Below are positions 9,901 to 18,370 of a DNA stretch of 64,000 nt, in pieces (within the stretch, counting starts at the first letter, position 1; each line of letters starts with the position of its first letter). The position numbers were made by a program, and so were the translations under genes. The notes below the pieces were generated by a model that was not told the origin of the DNA, ran no database searches, and saw only the letters and a list, made by a program, of their open reading frames with translations. Where the stretch lies: positions 372,001-436,000 of the forward strand of contig NZ_MAUJ01000004.1 in assembly GCF_001696455.1 (NCBI RefSeq), given 5' to 3'. Origin of the DNA: Pseudoalteromonas luteoviolacea. Lineage in GTDB: Bacteria > Pseudomonadota > Gammaproteobacteria > Enterobacterales > Alteromonadaceae.

Positions 9901-10151
9901 ATGATTTCCTCGAGCATTGAGTGTTTTAAACTGAGAGTCGCAATTATATCTTTTAGCTTGCGGTTTTCATCTTCAGGCTCTTTTAAACGTTTTACATCAG
10001 AGGCTTCCATCCCACCATATTTAGAACGCCACATATAAAACGTACTTTGGCCAACGCCGTGTTTACGACATATCTCTGGTACAGGCGCACCAGATTCAGC
10101 TTCTTTGATCATGCCCACGATCTGTGTTTCAGTGAACTTACTTTTTCGCAT
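9876..10151 (-). CDS. IS3-family transposase OrfA
   Basis: This is the 91-residue DNA-binding part of the transposase. It has a helix-turn-helix (TETQIVGMIKEAESGAPV, then CRKHGVGQSTFYMWRSKYGG) followed by a leucine-zipper-like helix (KRLKEPEDENRKLKDIIATL) typical of IS407-like OrfA. An AAAAAAG run lies at its 3' end, where frameshifting into OrfB usually happens. The frame itself is intact although its partner OrfB is not. Confidence 0.85.
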   Translation of the reverse strand: MRKSKFTETQIVGMIKEAESGAPVPEICRKHGVGQSTFYMWRSKYGGMEASDVKRLKEPEDENRKLKDIIATLSLKHSMLEEIISKKRKNK

Positions 10152-10220
10152 CGTAAAATTTCCTTCTTATATTGATAGAAATTCTACTTATGAACTGCTT
10201 CTGTTTATGGGGGAGTTACA

Positions 10221-10682
10221 GGTAGAGAGGAATTTAATCGGGGAACGGTTCAAGAAATTGTAGATGCGCTATTTTAAATCGATTCAATGATAAATTGAGG
10301 TGTTGAATTACGGTTTCACCTGTTTCAATTGGACCGGTGTGGAATCTATTCATGTAATTTAGGTGAATTGAATTAGATTTCATCTTAAAGGCCGCTATGA
10401 GATTTACTTATGGTCGATATATTTTACTTTTTATAATGGTTTTTAGCTTCCCATAAATAAGAATATAAGTAGGTGTCAATAATAAATTCTAAACTAATAA
10501 GGCTTCTAGCTTTTCTGAATTGTTAATTATACCAAATTTTGGAATATTCACTGTTTATATTAATGCTAATTTTAAGTTTTTAAAAACACTTGAATTATTT
10601 GTTTCTTTGTGATTATTCTATTTTACCAGCCTTTATTGAAGGCAGTAGATGGAACCTAAGGCAGTGCAGAAAGGATGCTTTT
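10221..10682. other. AT-rich gap between the IS and the export genes
   Basis: These 462 bases are very AT-rich. At 10224-10277 an 18-codon plus-strand tail (REEFNRGTVQEIVDALF then stop) reads like the C-terminus of a lost gene, but it is too short to assign. The rest holds no gene I can support and presumably carries the promoter of the transporter/biosynthetic operon. An in-frame TTG at 10590 would extend the MFS protein by 31 residues that do not resemble an MFS N-terminus, so I left it out. Confidence 0.45.
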
Positions 10683-11981
10683 ATGTTGTTGATGAAATAT
10701 GCCTCGGGCATAATGTCAGATAAAAATATTAAGATTATAGTGTTGGGTGCTATAACATCTTTATTTTCTACAGTCTCTTTCACGGTCACTGTTGCTTTAC
10801 AAGTAATGGCTATTACTGGCAGTGCAATGGATTTGGGAATAACATTTCTAATTAGTACTGTTCCGTATATTATCTTCGGCATAATTGCAGGTATAGTATG
10901 CGATCGTTATAACCGAAAAAATATTATTATTTATTCAGATGGCATCAAGATATGTATGAGTGTCGCATTTCTGCTTGCTCTTCAAATAGTGCCTGACAGT
11001 GGTATGATATGGTTGTTGTATTGCGTTTCATTCGTATTATCTACGCTTGAAGTCTTTTCTGTTGCTGCCGTCAATAGTATTATCCCGCAAGTTGTCCCAA
11101 GAGAGAAAATTCTGGACACCAATAGTATAAAAAACTCTCTTACTCGCGCTTTTTCGGTTTTTGCTCCTGCGCTTAGTGTTATTTTGTTTTCGTTTTATGG
11201 GATAGAAGCGACTGTTTTTATTCTGATTTTATGCTATATGGTTTCGTTCATTGTGGAGCGTCAACTTGACTACACATTCGAGCCAAAAGAGGTAAATCCC
11301 CAACGAGGAGTTTTTGCACTATTTTCTTCGGAGTTACATGAAGGGGGGCGGATTTATACTCAAGATGCTCGTGTTATTTCATTAAGTGTAAATGGATTTC
11401 TAACACACTTTTTTATGTTTCCTTTTCTGGTGATTGGGTTGCCATTCATCATTATTAAAGTCCTCAGTGGTGCTAAAATTGAATATGGTATTGTTGAATC
11501 AATCACAGCGATTGGTATCATTTTATCTGTTTTTTTAATTCCAAAACTTCGAAATCTAGGTACTAGCAAAAATCTGTTTATTGGCATGATAGGTATGTTT
11601 GTTGGTTCATCTATGTTCTTAGCCCTTTTGCTACCGGAAGCTCAAGCTTTGTTCATTGAAAACCAATTAGCTAGACTGCTTTTCTTTTCAAGTGCGTGCC
11701 TCATTATATTTATATCTTTTGGCTTTTATGGCGCTTTTTTTTCCAGTTTTCTACACCAAAACATTCCACCGCATAAACTAGGAAAAGGCATGGCATTTCA
11801 AATGGTAATCATGTCGTCTGGTCGAGCTCTAGGTCTCTTGGTTTTTGGATATTTATTTACCGTGTCTTATGAACTGGCCATAGCAGTTATGGTTTTCGGA
11901 ATGTTTGCAAAATTCATCATCCACATACCCTTCGTGATTGCAGAGCGCAATTTACAAATCGTAATAAAGGAGGCTCAGTAG
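10683..11981 (+). CDS. MFS transporter, putative efflux pump
   Basis: This is an integral inner-membrane protein of about 432 residues with roughly twelve hydrophobic helices. The loop 2-3 motif GIVCDRYNRKN is the usual MFS motif A. The ATG at 10683 is chosen because AAGGA lies seven bases upstream. It resembles proton-driven drug and siderophore exporters. It is the first gene of a four-gene export set and ends two bases before the adaptor gene, so it is co-transcribed. Export of, or self-resistance to, the NRPS-PKS product is the likely role, inferred from context. Confidence 0.85.
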   Translation: MLLMKYASGIMSDKNIKIIVLGAITSLFSTVSFTVTVALQVMAITGSAMDLGITFLISTVPYIIFGIIAGIVCDRYNRKNIIIYSDGIKICMSVAFLLALQIVPDSGMIWLLYCVSFVLSTLEVFSVAAVNSIIPQVVPREKILDTNSIKNSLTRAFSVFAPALSVILFSFYGIEATVFILILCYMVSFIVERQLDYTFEPKEVNPQRGVFALFSSELHEGGRIYTQDARVISLSVNGFLTHFFMFPFLVIGLPFIIIKVLSGAKIEYGIVESITAIGIILSVFLIPKLRNLGTSKNLFIGMIGMFVGSSMFLALLLPEAQALFIENQLARLLFFSSACLIIFISFGFYGAFFSSFLHQNIPPHKLGKGMAFQMVIMSSGRALGLLVFGYLFTVSYELAIAVMVFGMFAKFIIHIPFVIAERNLQIVIKEAQ

Positions 11982-11982
11982 C

Positions 11983-13269
11983 ATGGACCGAAAAATAACT
12001 AAGAAAAAATGGACAGGCAAACGGCAATTTATGCTTGTCTCGTCAGTGGCACTTTTATCCCTTGTCACCTACAGCATGCTAAGTCAGTCGAAGGGGGGCA
12101 GTAGTATCGAAGTTGATCCGAGTAGATTGGACATTGCGCAAGTCACTTCAGAGCAGTTCTCTGAATTTGCCCCAGTAAGTGGAGTCGTACTAGCAGAAGA
12201 TACTGTTTTCTTGGATTTGGAAGAAGGTGGTATTGTAGAAGACATCTTTATCGAAAGTGGTCAAAAGGTTAAAAAAGGCGAGTTAATCCTGAGTTTCTCA
12301 AACTCAACGATACAAAAACAAACTATTGACTCCGAAGCCAGAGTACTAGAAAACTTTGATCGCCTGCGCAACACAAAAATTGCTATCACAGAGAAAAAAT
12401 TACTGCTCAAAGACAAACTCCTTGATTTGGATTACGAGATCAAAGAGCAAAAACGAGAGCTAAATACCTTCATCAGCCTAAATAAAAGTTATGAAAAACA
12501 GGTGTCTAGAATAGATGTTGAATCAAGCCAAGACAAACTGGACTACCTGATTGGCAAGCGCGAGTTACTACTTGAACGCATTGAGCGAGAAAACCAACTT
12601 CGCGAACAGCAAAACGATCAAGTAGACAAGTCCATCATGCGAGTAAAGCAAAGCCTAAAAGTATTATCTCAAATTAGTGACAGCCTTAACGTTCGGGCAC
12701 CGATTGACGGTTTCCTCTCCTCCATGAGCGCCGAAAAAGGACAAAGTTTTCAAAGAGGGGCGCGAATTGGCCAAATCGACAAACTTGGAAAATTTGTTGT
12801 TAGGGCTGACGTTGACCAATATTTCATCTCCAAAGTGTCTTCAGACCTCACAGGAGCCTTCGATTTTGACGGCAGCAGCTATGACCTGCGAGTAACCAAA
12901 ATTTATCCCGAAGTAAAAAATAACGTCTTCCAAATTGATTTGGAATTTGTTGGTGACGTAGCTGATGGCATTAAACGCGGCCAGTCGTTACAGATTGATT
13001 TAAATCTCAGCAAGACAAGTGTTACCAATGTCATACCCAAAGGCGGGTTTTACCAACACACGGGAGGGCGCTGGTTGTATGTAATAAAGGACAACGGCAA
13101 ACGAGCTGAAAAAGTAAGTATTCAACCAGGAAAACAAAACCCGAAAAGTCTAGAAGTTGTAAAGGGCTTAAAACAGGGTGACTGGGTTATAACGTCAAGT
13201 TATGAGCAGTTTAACGGAGCAGATGAAATCGTATTTTCAGAAGCATTAAATACGATTTTTTCAGGCTAA
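11983..13269 (+). CDS. HlyD/MacA-like periplasmic adaptor
   Basis: This is a membrane-fusion protein that links an inner-membrane ABC pump to an outer-membrane channel. An N-terminal membrane anchor covers about residues 14-36. It is followed by a beta-barrel/lipoyl half (the VEDIFIESGQKVKKGELILSF motif), a long charged coiled-coil hairpin (about residues 110-225), the returning lipoyl half (NVRAPIDGFLSS) and a C-terminal beta domain. A strong AAAGGAGG site precedes the ATG. With the permease and ATPase downstream it forms a MacAB-type system split over three genes. No TolC-like channel is in the window. Confidence 0.9.
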   Translation: MDRKITKKKWTGKRQFMLVSSVALLSLVTYSMLSQSKGGSSIEVDPSRLDIAQVTSEQFSEFAPVSGVVLAEDTVFLDLEEGGIVEDIFIESGQKVKKGELILSFSNSTIQKQTIDSEARVLENFDRLRNTKIAITEKKLLLKDKLLDLDYEIKEQKRELNTFISLNKSYEKQVSRIDVESSQDKLDYLIGKRELLLERIERENQLREQQNDQVDKSIMRVKQSLKVLSQISDSLNVRAPIDGFLSSMSAEKGQSFQRGARIGQIDKLGKFVVRADVDQYFISKVSSDLTGAFDFDGSSYDLRVTKIYPEVKNNVFQIDLEFVGDVADGIKRGQSLQIDLNLSKTSVTNVIPKGGFYQHTGGRWLYVIKDNGKRAEKVSIQPGKQNPKSLEVVKGLKQGDWVITSSYEQFNGADEIVFSEALNTIFSG

Positions 13270-13433
13270 CTGTCAAAAAAATAAGAAAATTGTTCATCAA
13301 GTGAGATAGCCAAGTGATTGAGCAAGCGCATTTCTAAACCGCGCAATCACACAAAACTTGATACCCATTTGTAAATTTAAATATGAAATGGACCAATCTC
13401 TGCGAGATTAAAGCCAAGAGGAAGTACCACCTA

Positions 13434-15821
13434 ATGTTTGAACTTTCTTCAATACTCAACACGATACAAAGCCATAAACTCTACAATTCTATTCGAATAA
13501 TGAGTTTAATTATTGGACTCGTAACAAGCGCTATTTTACTTTTCCATGTGGCTGAAGAACTTAACTTTGATAACAACGTCATTGATCAGCCGTCGCTCTA
13601 TCGAGTCAACACCGACGTTAACATTAGCGGCAATCAATTTAAAACCGCGACAGCGCCCGCTCCACTCGCAGATTTAATGCTGAGAGAGTTCAGTGAGGTA
13701 GTTGATGTGGCAAGGGTGCTTGCTGACCTACCTGTAGTTGTCACCTTTAATAATCAAAAGTTCAAGGAAGCGAAGTTTTACTATTCACAGCCTTCCATCT
13801 TCAACATGTTTGATTTCAAATTTCTTCATGGTGAAGCACAGTCTAGCCTCGAAAGGCCAAACTCCATCGTCATCACAGAGTCAGTAGCGGCGAAGTACGG
13901 CGAGCCCGAATCTCTAATGCATAAGAACATTACGATTAACGACAAGGCATACAAGATTACAGGCATCATCTCTGATCCCGAGAGAAACTCGCATATGTCT
14001 CCAAGAGCCTTCATATCGATTTCGTCCATCGGTACGGAGAGAAACGTAGTATGGTCGTCGCTAAACGATCACTCCTATATTCGCCTTGCGAATGGCGTAT
14101 CGAAGCAGCAAATAGAAAGGGCTCTTCCCGATGTGCACAATAAATTTTCAGAGGAAGTTTACGCTCGATTCAATGCCAAAGTGGTGTTCTCATTGCAAGA
14201 AGTTGCAGATATTCACTTCGGTGAAAAACTGAGATACGAGTTAGATCCAACTAAAATTGGCGACATTTCTGATATCTACTTATCGCTGTTCGTTGCTGTA
14301 CTTATTATTGTGCTTGCGAGTACAAACTACGCCATTTTAAGTATTGCGATTTCCATGAAACGCGCCAAAGAAATAGGCATCCGTAAGGTGCTTGGTGCAG
14401 ATCGGAAGCAAATTATGATTGATAGTTTACTTGAATCGTTGGTACTAGTTTTGGGTATTCTGGTCGTGAGTGGCGTTCTAATTTACTTATTGATCCCTAT
14501 TTTTAATGCCGAATTCGCCACCACGATTTCTTACTCCACTTTTTTCAGTTGGGAGTTTTTAGCTGCAGTATTAACCGTCGGTGTGATTGTTGGACTAGTG
14601 TGTGCGTGGTATCCAGCTCTTTACTTGTCGAGCTTCGAACCGATTAAAGTACTTAAGAGCCAACAACTTGAACGCAGTTCAAAATTCCCACTTAGAAGCC
14701 TTTTATTAGTCGTTCAGTTGTTACTCGTGGTGTTTATGATCGCCTGTACATGGATTGTATCTGAACAATTCCAATACTTGAGAAACACAGACTTAGGCTT
14801 CAATCACAAGAACATTATTCAACTGAACTTGGGTAGAGAAGCCAAAGCCAACTTCGAAGCTTTGAAACAAGAAATGAAGGCTGACCATGACGTGATTGAA
14901 GTGGCCTCTGCGACTGCGATGCCTGGCGGTGGTGGTGCCATCATTTCAAACTCATTTGAAATTGAGCGCGAAGAAGGCGGCACTGATATTCGTGTTACCA
15001 AGAACTTTATGGTTGACGAAAAATTTGATGATGTCGCTGAACTCCAGATGACTGACGGACGCTTTTTCGATAAGCAGTATTCAACTGATGAGTCAGGAGT
15101 TGTTGTTAACGAAGCCTTTGTTAAGTCTATGGGATGGAGCAATCCAATTGGGAAACGGATGGAAAAAATCTTAAACCAAAACATGGACAAGAAGGCATTC
15201 CGCGTAATTGGTGTAGTAAAAGATTTCCATTTCCGTGGCTTCTATGAAGAAATTGAGCCACTTGTAATGACCTATCAAGAGGCAAATACACTAGCGCTAT
15301 TGCGAGTGAGTGAAAGTAATTCACCTGCTTTACAAATGCGATTGCGCCCTATCTTCGAAAGAAACATACAGAACCAAATTTTCGAGCCGCAATATGTCGA
15401 AGATGGGTTCTACGACCAGTATCAAAAAGAAGAGCAAAAGAGCAGTGTGCTGTTTTTCTTCACTACGCTTGCAATCATTATCTCAGTAGTAGGCGTTTTT
15501 GGTATTGCCTCTTACGACATCAAGCAAAAATCAAAAGAGCTGGCAATTCGAACCGTTCTCGGAGCTTCCTCAAAAGAGCTAAGCCTGTTGCTAGTAAACA
15601 ACATATTCAAGCTAATCGTGATTGCGAACATCATCGCTTTACCACTGGCATTCTTATTTATGCAGGATTACCTGAAGAAGTTTGCCTATCACATCGAAAT
15701 AGGCGCCGTACCTTTCGTTGTTTCAGCAGTCATCGTCATCCTGATCACAGGATTAACCATGAGCTGGCACATCATCTCTGCGCTAAGAGATAAGCCAATC
15801 AACGCCTTGAGAGATGAATAA
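13434..15821 (+). CDS. ABC transporter permease with two FtsX/MacB units
   Basis: This is an inner-membrane permease of about 795 residues. Two copies of the MacB periplasmic-core plus FtsX arrangement are visible. The first copy has a helix near residues 22-43, then a soluble region, three helices and the cytoplasmic motif KRAKEIGIRKVLGAD. The second begins at LLLVVQLLLVVFMIACTWIV and has the equivalent motif KSKELAIRTVLGASSKEL near the end. ATG 13434 has AGAGGAAG upstream and gives the usual FtsX-permease N-terminus; an ATG 51 bases earlier lacks a ribosome site. The double unit allows it to work as a single chain with the separate ATPase that follows. Confidence 0.88.
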   Translation: MFELSSILNTIQSHKLYNSIRIMSLIIGLVTSAILLFHVAEELNFDNNVIDQPSLYRVNTDVNISGNQFKTATAPAPLADLMLREFSEVVDVARVLADLPVVVTFNNQKFKEAKFYYSQPSIFNMFDFKFLHGEAQSSLERPNSIVITESVAAKYGEPESLMHKNITINDKAYKITGIISDPERNSHMSPRAFISISSIGTERNVVWSSLNDHSYIRLANGVSKQQIERALPDVHNKFSEEVYARFNAKVVFSLQEVADIHFGEKLRYELDPTKIGDISDIYLSLFVAVLIIVLASTNYAILSIAISMKRAKEIGIRKVLGADRKQIMIDSLLESLVLVLGILVVSGVLIYLLIPIFNAEFATTISYSTFFSWEFLAAVLTVGVIVGLVCAWYPALYLSSFEPIKVLKSQQLERSSKFPLRSLLLVVQLLLVVFMIACTWIVSEQFQYLRNTDLGFNHKNIIQLNLGREAKANFEALKQEMKADHDVIEVASATAMPGGGGAIISNSFEIEREEGGTDIRVTKNFMVDEKFDDVAELQMTDGRFFDKQYSTDESGVVVNEAFVKSMGWSNPIGKRMEKILNQNMDKKAFRVIGVVKDFHFRGFYEEIEPLVMTYQEANTLALLRVSESNSPALQMRLRPIFERNIQNQIFEPQYVEDGFYDQYQKEEQKSSVLFFFTTLAIIISVVGVFGIASYDIKQKSKELAIRTVLGASSKELSLLLVNNIFKLIVIANIIALPLAFLFMQDYLKKFAYHIEIGAVPFVVSAVIVILITGLTMSWHIISALRDKPINALRDE

Positions 15822-15926
15822 GTCAACTAATCGAATTAAGCAAAACACATAGATGTTGTATGTGTTGATGGGGCGGAGTCTCTAAAGCGGCCCATGATTA
15901 CAAACAAGATTAAAAGGAAATTGAAA

Positions 15927-16598
15927 ATGATTGCTATCAAAGAACTAACGAAAATTCATACTACTGAAGAGGTTGAAACTACTGTACTAGACAACCTTGA
16001 TTTAGAAGTTAAAGAAGGTGAGTTTGTAGCGGTAATGGGGCCTTCCGGCTGCGGTAAGTCTACTTTGTTAAACATCTTAGGTATGTTGGACTCTGCAACA
16101 TCTGGCACTTTTAAATTTCTAAACCAAGACATCCAACAGCAGTCGAGCAGAGAAAGAGCAGCTGTTCGCAAAGAAAACATCGGATTTGTTTTCCAAAGCT
16201 TTAACCTAATCGATAACCTTACTGTCTTCCAAAATGTAGAGCTTCCTCTCGTTTATCAAGGTGTTAAAAAGTCTGAACGAATCAAATTAGTTGATGAACT
16301 GCTAGAGAAAATGGGCATTATGCACCGCAGAAACCACCTTCCTCTGCAGCTCTCTGGTGGGCAACAACAACGCGTCGCGGTAGCTCGAGCAGTCGTAAGC
16401 AAACCAAAGCTTATCTTAGCTGACGAACCAACCGGTAATCTCGATTCGAGTAGTAGTGATGATGCGCTCGATATCCTCAGAAAGTTAAACAATGAAGGCA
16501 CCACTATCGTCATGGTAACGCACTCAGATTACGACGCTGGATTCGCTAGTCGCGTCATTCGATTAGCCGATGGAAAAGTCGTCGATCAAGCAGCCTAA
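15927..16598 (+). CDS. ABC transporter ATP-binding protein (MacB/LolD type)
   Basis: This is the cytoplasmic ATPase of the export system. It has Walker [11 protein letters not shown]-loop FVFQSFNLI, signature [10 protein letters not shown], Walker [13 protein letters not shown] and the switch His in MVTHSD. The length of 223 residues is normal. ATG 15927 has AAGGA eight bases upstream and is preferred to an ATG 33 bases earlier. It powers the permease just upstream. Confidence 0.93.
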   Translation: MIAIKELTKIHTTEEVETTVLDNLDLEVKEGEFVAVMGPSGCGKSTLLNILGMLDSATSGTFKFLNQDIQQQSSRERAAVRKENIGFVFQSFNLIDNLTVFQNVELPLVYQGVKKSERIKLVDELLEKMGIMHRRNHLPLQLSGGQQQRVAVARAVVSKPKLILADEPTGNLDSSSSDDALDILRKLNNEGTTIVMVTHSDYDAGFASRVIRLADGKVVDQAA

Positions 16599-16630
16599 AA
16601 CAAAAACTAAAATGCTTTGGAGAAGTGAAA

Positions 16631-18241
16631 GTGTTAACGGATAAACCGGTATATTTAAAACCTAACGTTGTGATTGAGCCATTGTTTGATAACTGGTACG
16701 CATGGATGCATTTGATATCCCCTGTGACTGCAGCACGCAATGTTGCCAAACGTCACCTACCAATTATGCGCTCGTATGTACAAGCAGAAGCTGTACATGC
16801 GGCAGCGACCAAAAACCCGAAGATGAAAGGTGGTCCTTTTGTTGATTATGCCTACTCTAGAACCCAAGAAGTTAAAGACTTAATTCTAGATACAGAGGTG
16901 AAAAACAAAGATCTTTTGGAGCTCTCTGACGCCATTGACGAGCTAAATAAAATTGTTGAAAACCACCCGAAAGGTGCGTCCACAGATGGTCTTTATGCGA
17001 AAGTTCCAGAGCCATTAAAAGGACTTATTGAACTTGTATTTGATATTCACAACAACCTGTCTTTCCGACTGATTGAACCGCTTTTTTATAAAAGCAAATT
17101 CTTTGACAAGAGCGCTCAGAGTGTTTGTATCTGGAAGACAGACAGTCACCATAGGCCTTTCGTTTTAAGTACTCCTCGTATCAAAGATGCAGAGCCTGAA
17201 GTCTTACACTTCCCACTAGCATTTGATTCAGAAGTGATCGATATGTTGGGCGAAATGAAATTTACGCCCCGTCCAGCCAGAGACATTTTCGAAAAGCTAT
17301 CAATGACAGATGAGCAAAAAGAAGTATTCAAGACCTTCTTTACGCCAGTGCAAGAGCGCTCTTATACGCAATGTCCAGAGAACGAAGTCCGAGTAAGGTA
17401 TTTTGGTCATGCCTGTATGCTTATTGAAACGGCGTCGACGTCGATTCTGATCGACCCAATGGTTGCATATCAACGATTCGAAGCGTCAGAAGAACAATAC
17501 TCATATGCGGACTTGCCAGACAATATTGATTATGTGGTTATTACGCACAATCACCAAGACCACATTCTGCTCGAAACACTGCTTCCTCTGAGACACAAAA
17601 TTAAACACTTCATTGTGCCAGCGGCAGCTAGTGGTGCGTTGCAAGACCCAAGCATAAAGCTCGCAATGGAGAGTGTTGGTTTCGATAATATTATAGAGCT
17701 ACGAGAACTGGAGACAGTTAAGGCTGGTGACTGTGAAGTTACTGGTATTCCATTTTTTGGTGAGCATGCAGATTTAAACATTCAAGCCAAGTTGTGTTTT
17801 CTAATTAAAGCCGGTGGCAAAAACATGCTGTTTACCGCCGACTCAACAGTCCACGAATCCAAAACATACGACTTTGTAAACGACATTGTTGGGCGTACTG
17901 ATTTCATATTTATGGGTATGGAATGTGATGGTGCACCGCTTTCGTGGTTATACGGACCTTTACTTAGTAAAAAGCTGCCAAAAGAGATAGATAAGTCACG
18001 TCGACTAAACGGGTCTGACTACGAACAAGCAATAAAACTCGTAGACATCTTCCAACCTGAGGAAGTGTATGTCTACGCAATGGGGCAAGAACCCTGCGTT
18101 GAGTTCATCAGCAGTATCAAATATACCGATGAGTCTCGACCCATCGTCGAGTCAAACAAATTAGTTGAAGAATGCAAAGCTAGGAACATTAAGTCTGAGC
18201 GACTCTACGGCGCAAAGGAGTTTGTCTATGTATTCAGCTAA
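16631..18241 (+). CDS. CmlA-type di-iron beta-hydroxylase acting on a carrier-bound amino acid
   Basis: The protein has 536 residues, about the length of the chloramphenicol-pathway enzyme CmlA. An N-terminal domain of about 250 residues begins with the characteristic block LEPLFDNWYAWMHLISPVTA (here IEPLFDNWYAW). A metallo-beta-lactamase-fold domain follows. The metal site reads H306-x-H308-x-D310-H311, with E378 in PFFGEH, D404 in FTADS and E431 in MGMECDG. Each is one position after the CmlA residues as I recall them, so the spacing is conserved throughout. CmlA uses a non-haem di-iron centre and O2 to hydroxylate the beta carbon of an aminoacyl group held on an NRPS carrier domain. The GTG at 16631 has GGAG eight bases upstream; a GTG at 16625 is too close. 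Its target is probably one of the NRPS residues encoded downstream. Confidence 0.85.
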   Translation: MLTDKPVYLKPNVVIEPLFDNWYAWMHLISPVTAARNVAKRHLPIMRSYVQAEAVHAAATKNPKMKGGPFVDYAYSRTQEVKDLILDTEVKNKDLLELSDAIDELNKIVENHPKGASTDGLYAKVPEPLKGLIELVFDIHNNLSFRLIEPLFYKSKFFDKSAQSVCIWKTDSHHRPFVLSTPRIKDAEPEVLHFPLAFDSEVIDMLGEMKFTPRPARDIFEKLSMTDEQKEVFKTFFTPVQERSYTQCPENEVRVRYFGHACMLIETASTSILIDPMVAYQRFEASEEQYSYADLPDNIDYVVITHNHQDHILLETLLPLRHKIKHFIVPAAASGALQDPSIKLAMESVGFDNIIELRELETVKAGDCEVTGIPFFGEHADLNIQAKLCFLIKAGGKNMLFTADSTVHESKTYDFVNDIVGRTDFIFMGMECDGAPLSWLYGPLLSKKLPKEIDKSRRLNGSDYEQAIKLVDIFQPEEVYVYAMGQEPCVEFISSIKYTDESRPIVESNKLVEECKARNIKSERLYGAKEFVYVFS

Positions 18242-18370
18242 TTAGCACCAAGCGCTTGTAAATTACGAATTAGTCCACGACCCATAGAGTATGCTCAGTT
18301 GCGAGCATTCGACACTGCTTGATCTGACAGGTTACGCTCGAGCTATTGAATTCAGAAAGGTATTACATCA

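Larger units (their letters stand above)
9053..10220 (-). mobile_element. Decayed IS3-family (IS407-like) insertion sequence
   Basis: The ends are imperfect inverted repeats: TGTAACTACCCC at 9053 faces GGGGGAGTTACA ending at 10220. Similarity extends inward, where AATTCTACT-A/T-ATGAACTG is shared by both ends. The length of about 1.17 kb and the two-frame transposase fit the IS3 family. The flanking bases (CAAA and GGTA) do not form a target duplication, so the copy is old or its neighbourhood has rearranged. The transposase has a premature stop and a frameshift, so the element should not move by itself. Confidence 0.8.

Noticed and set aside
10590..10682. An upstream TTG start for the MFS transporter
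   Set aside because: The added 31 residues are not like an MFS N-terminus, and the ATG at 10683 has a well placed AAGGA.
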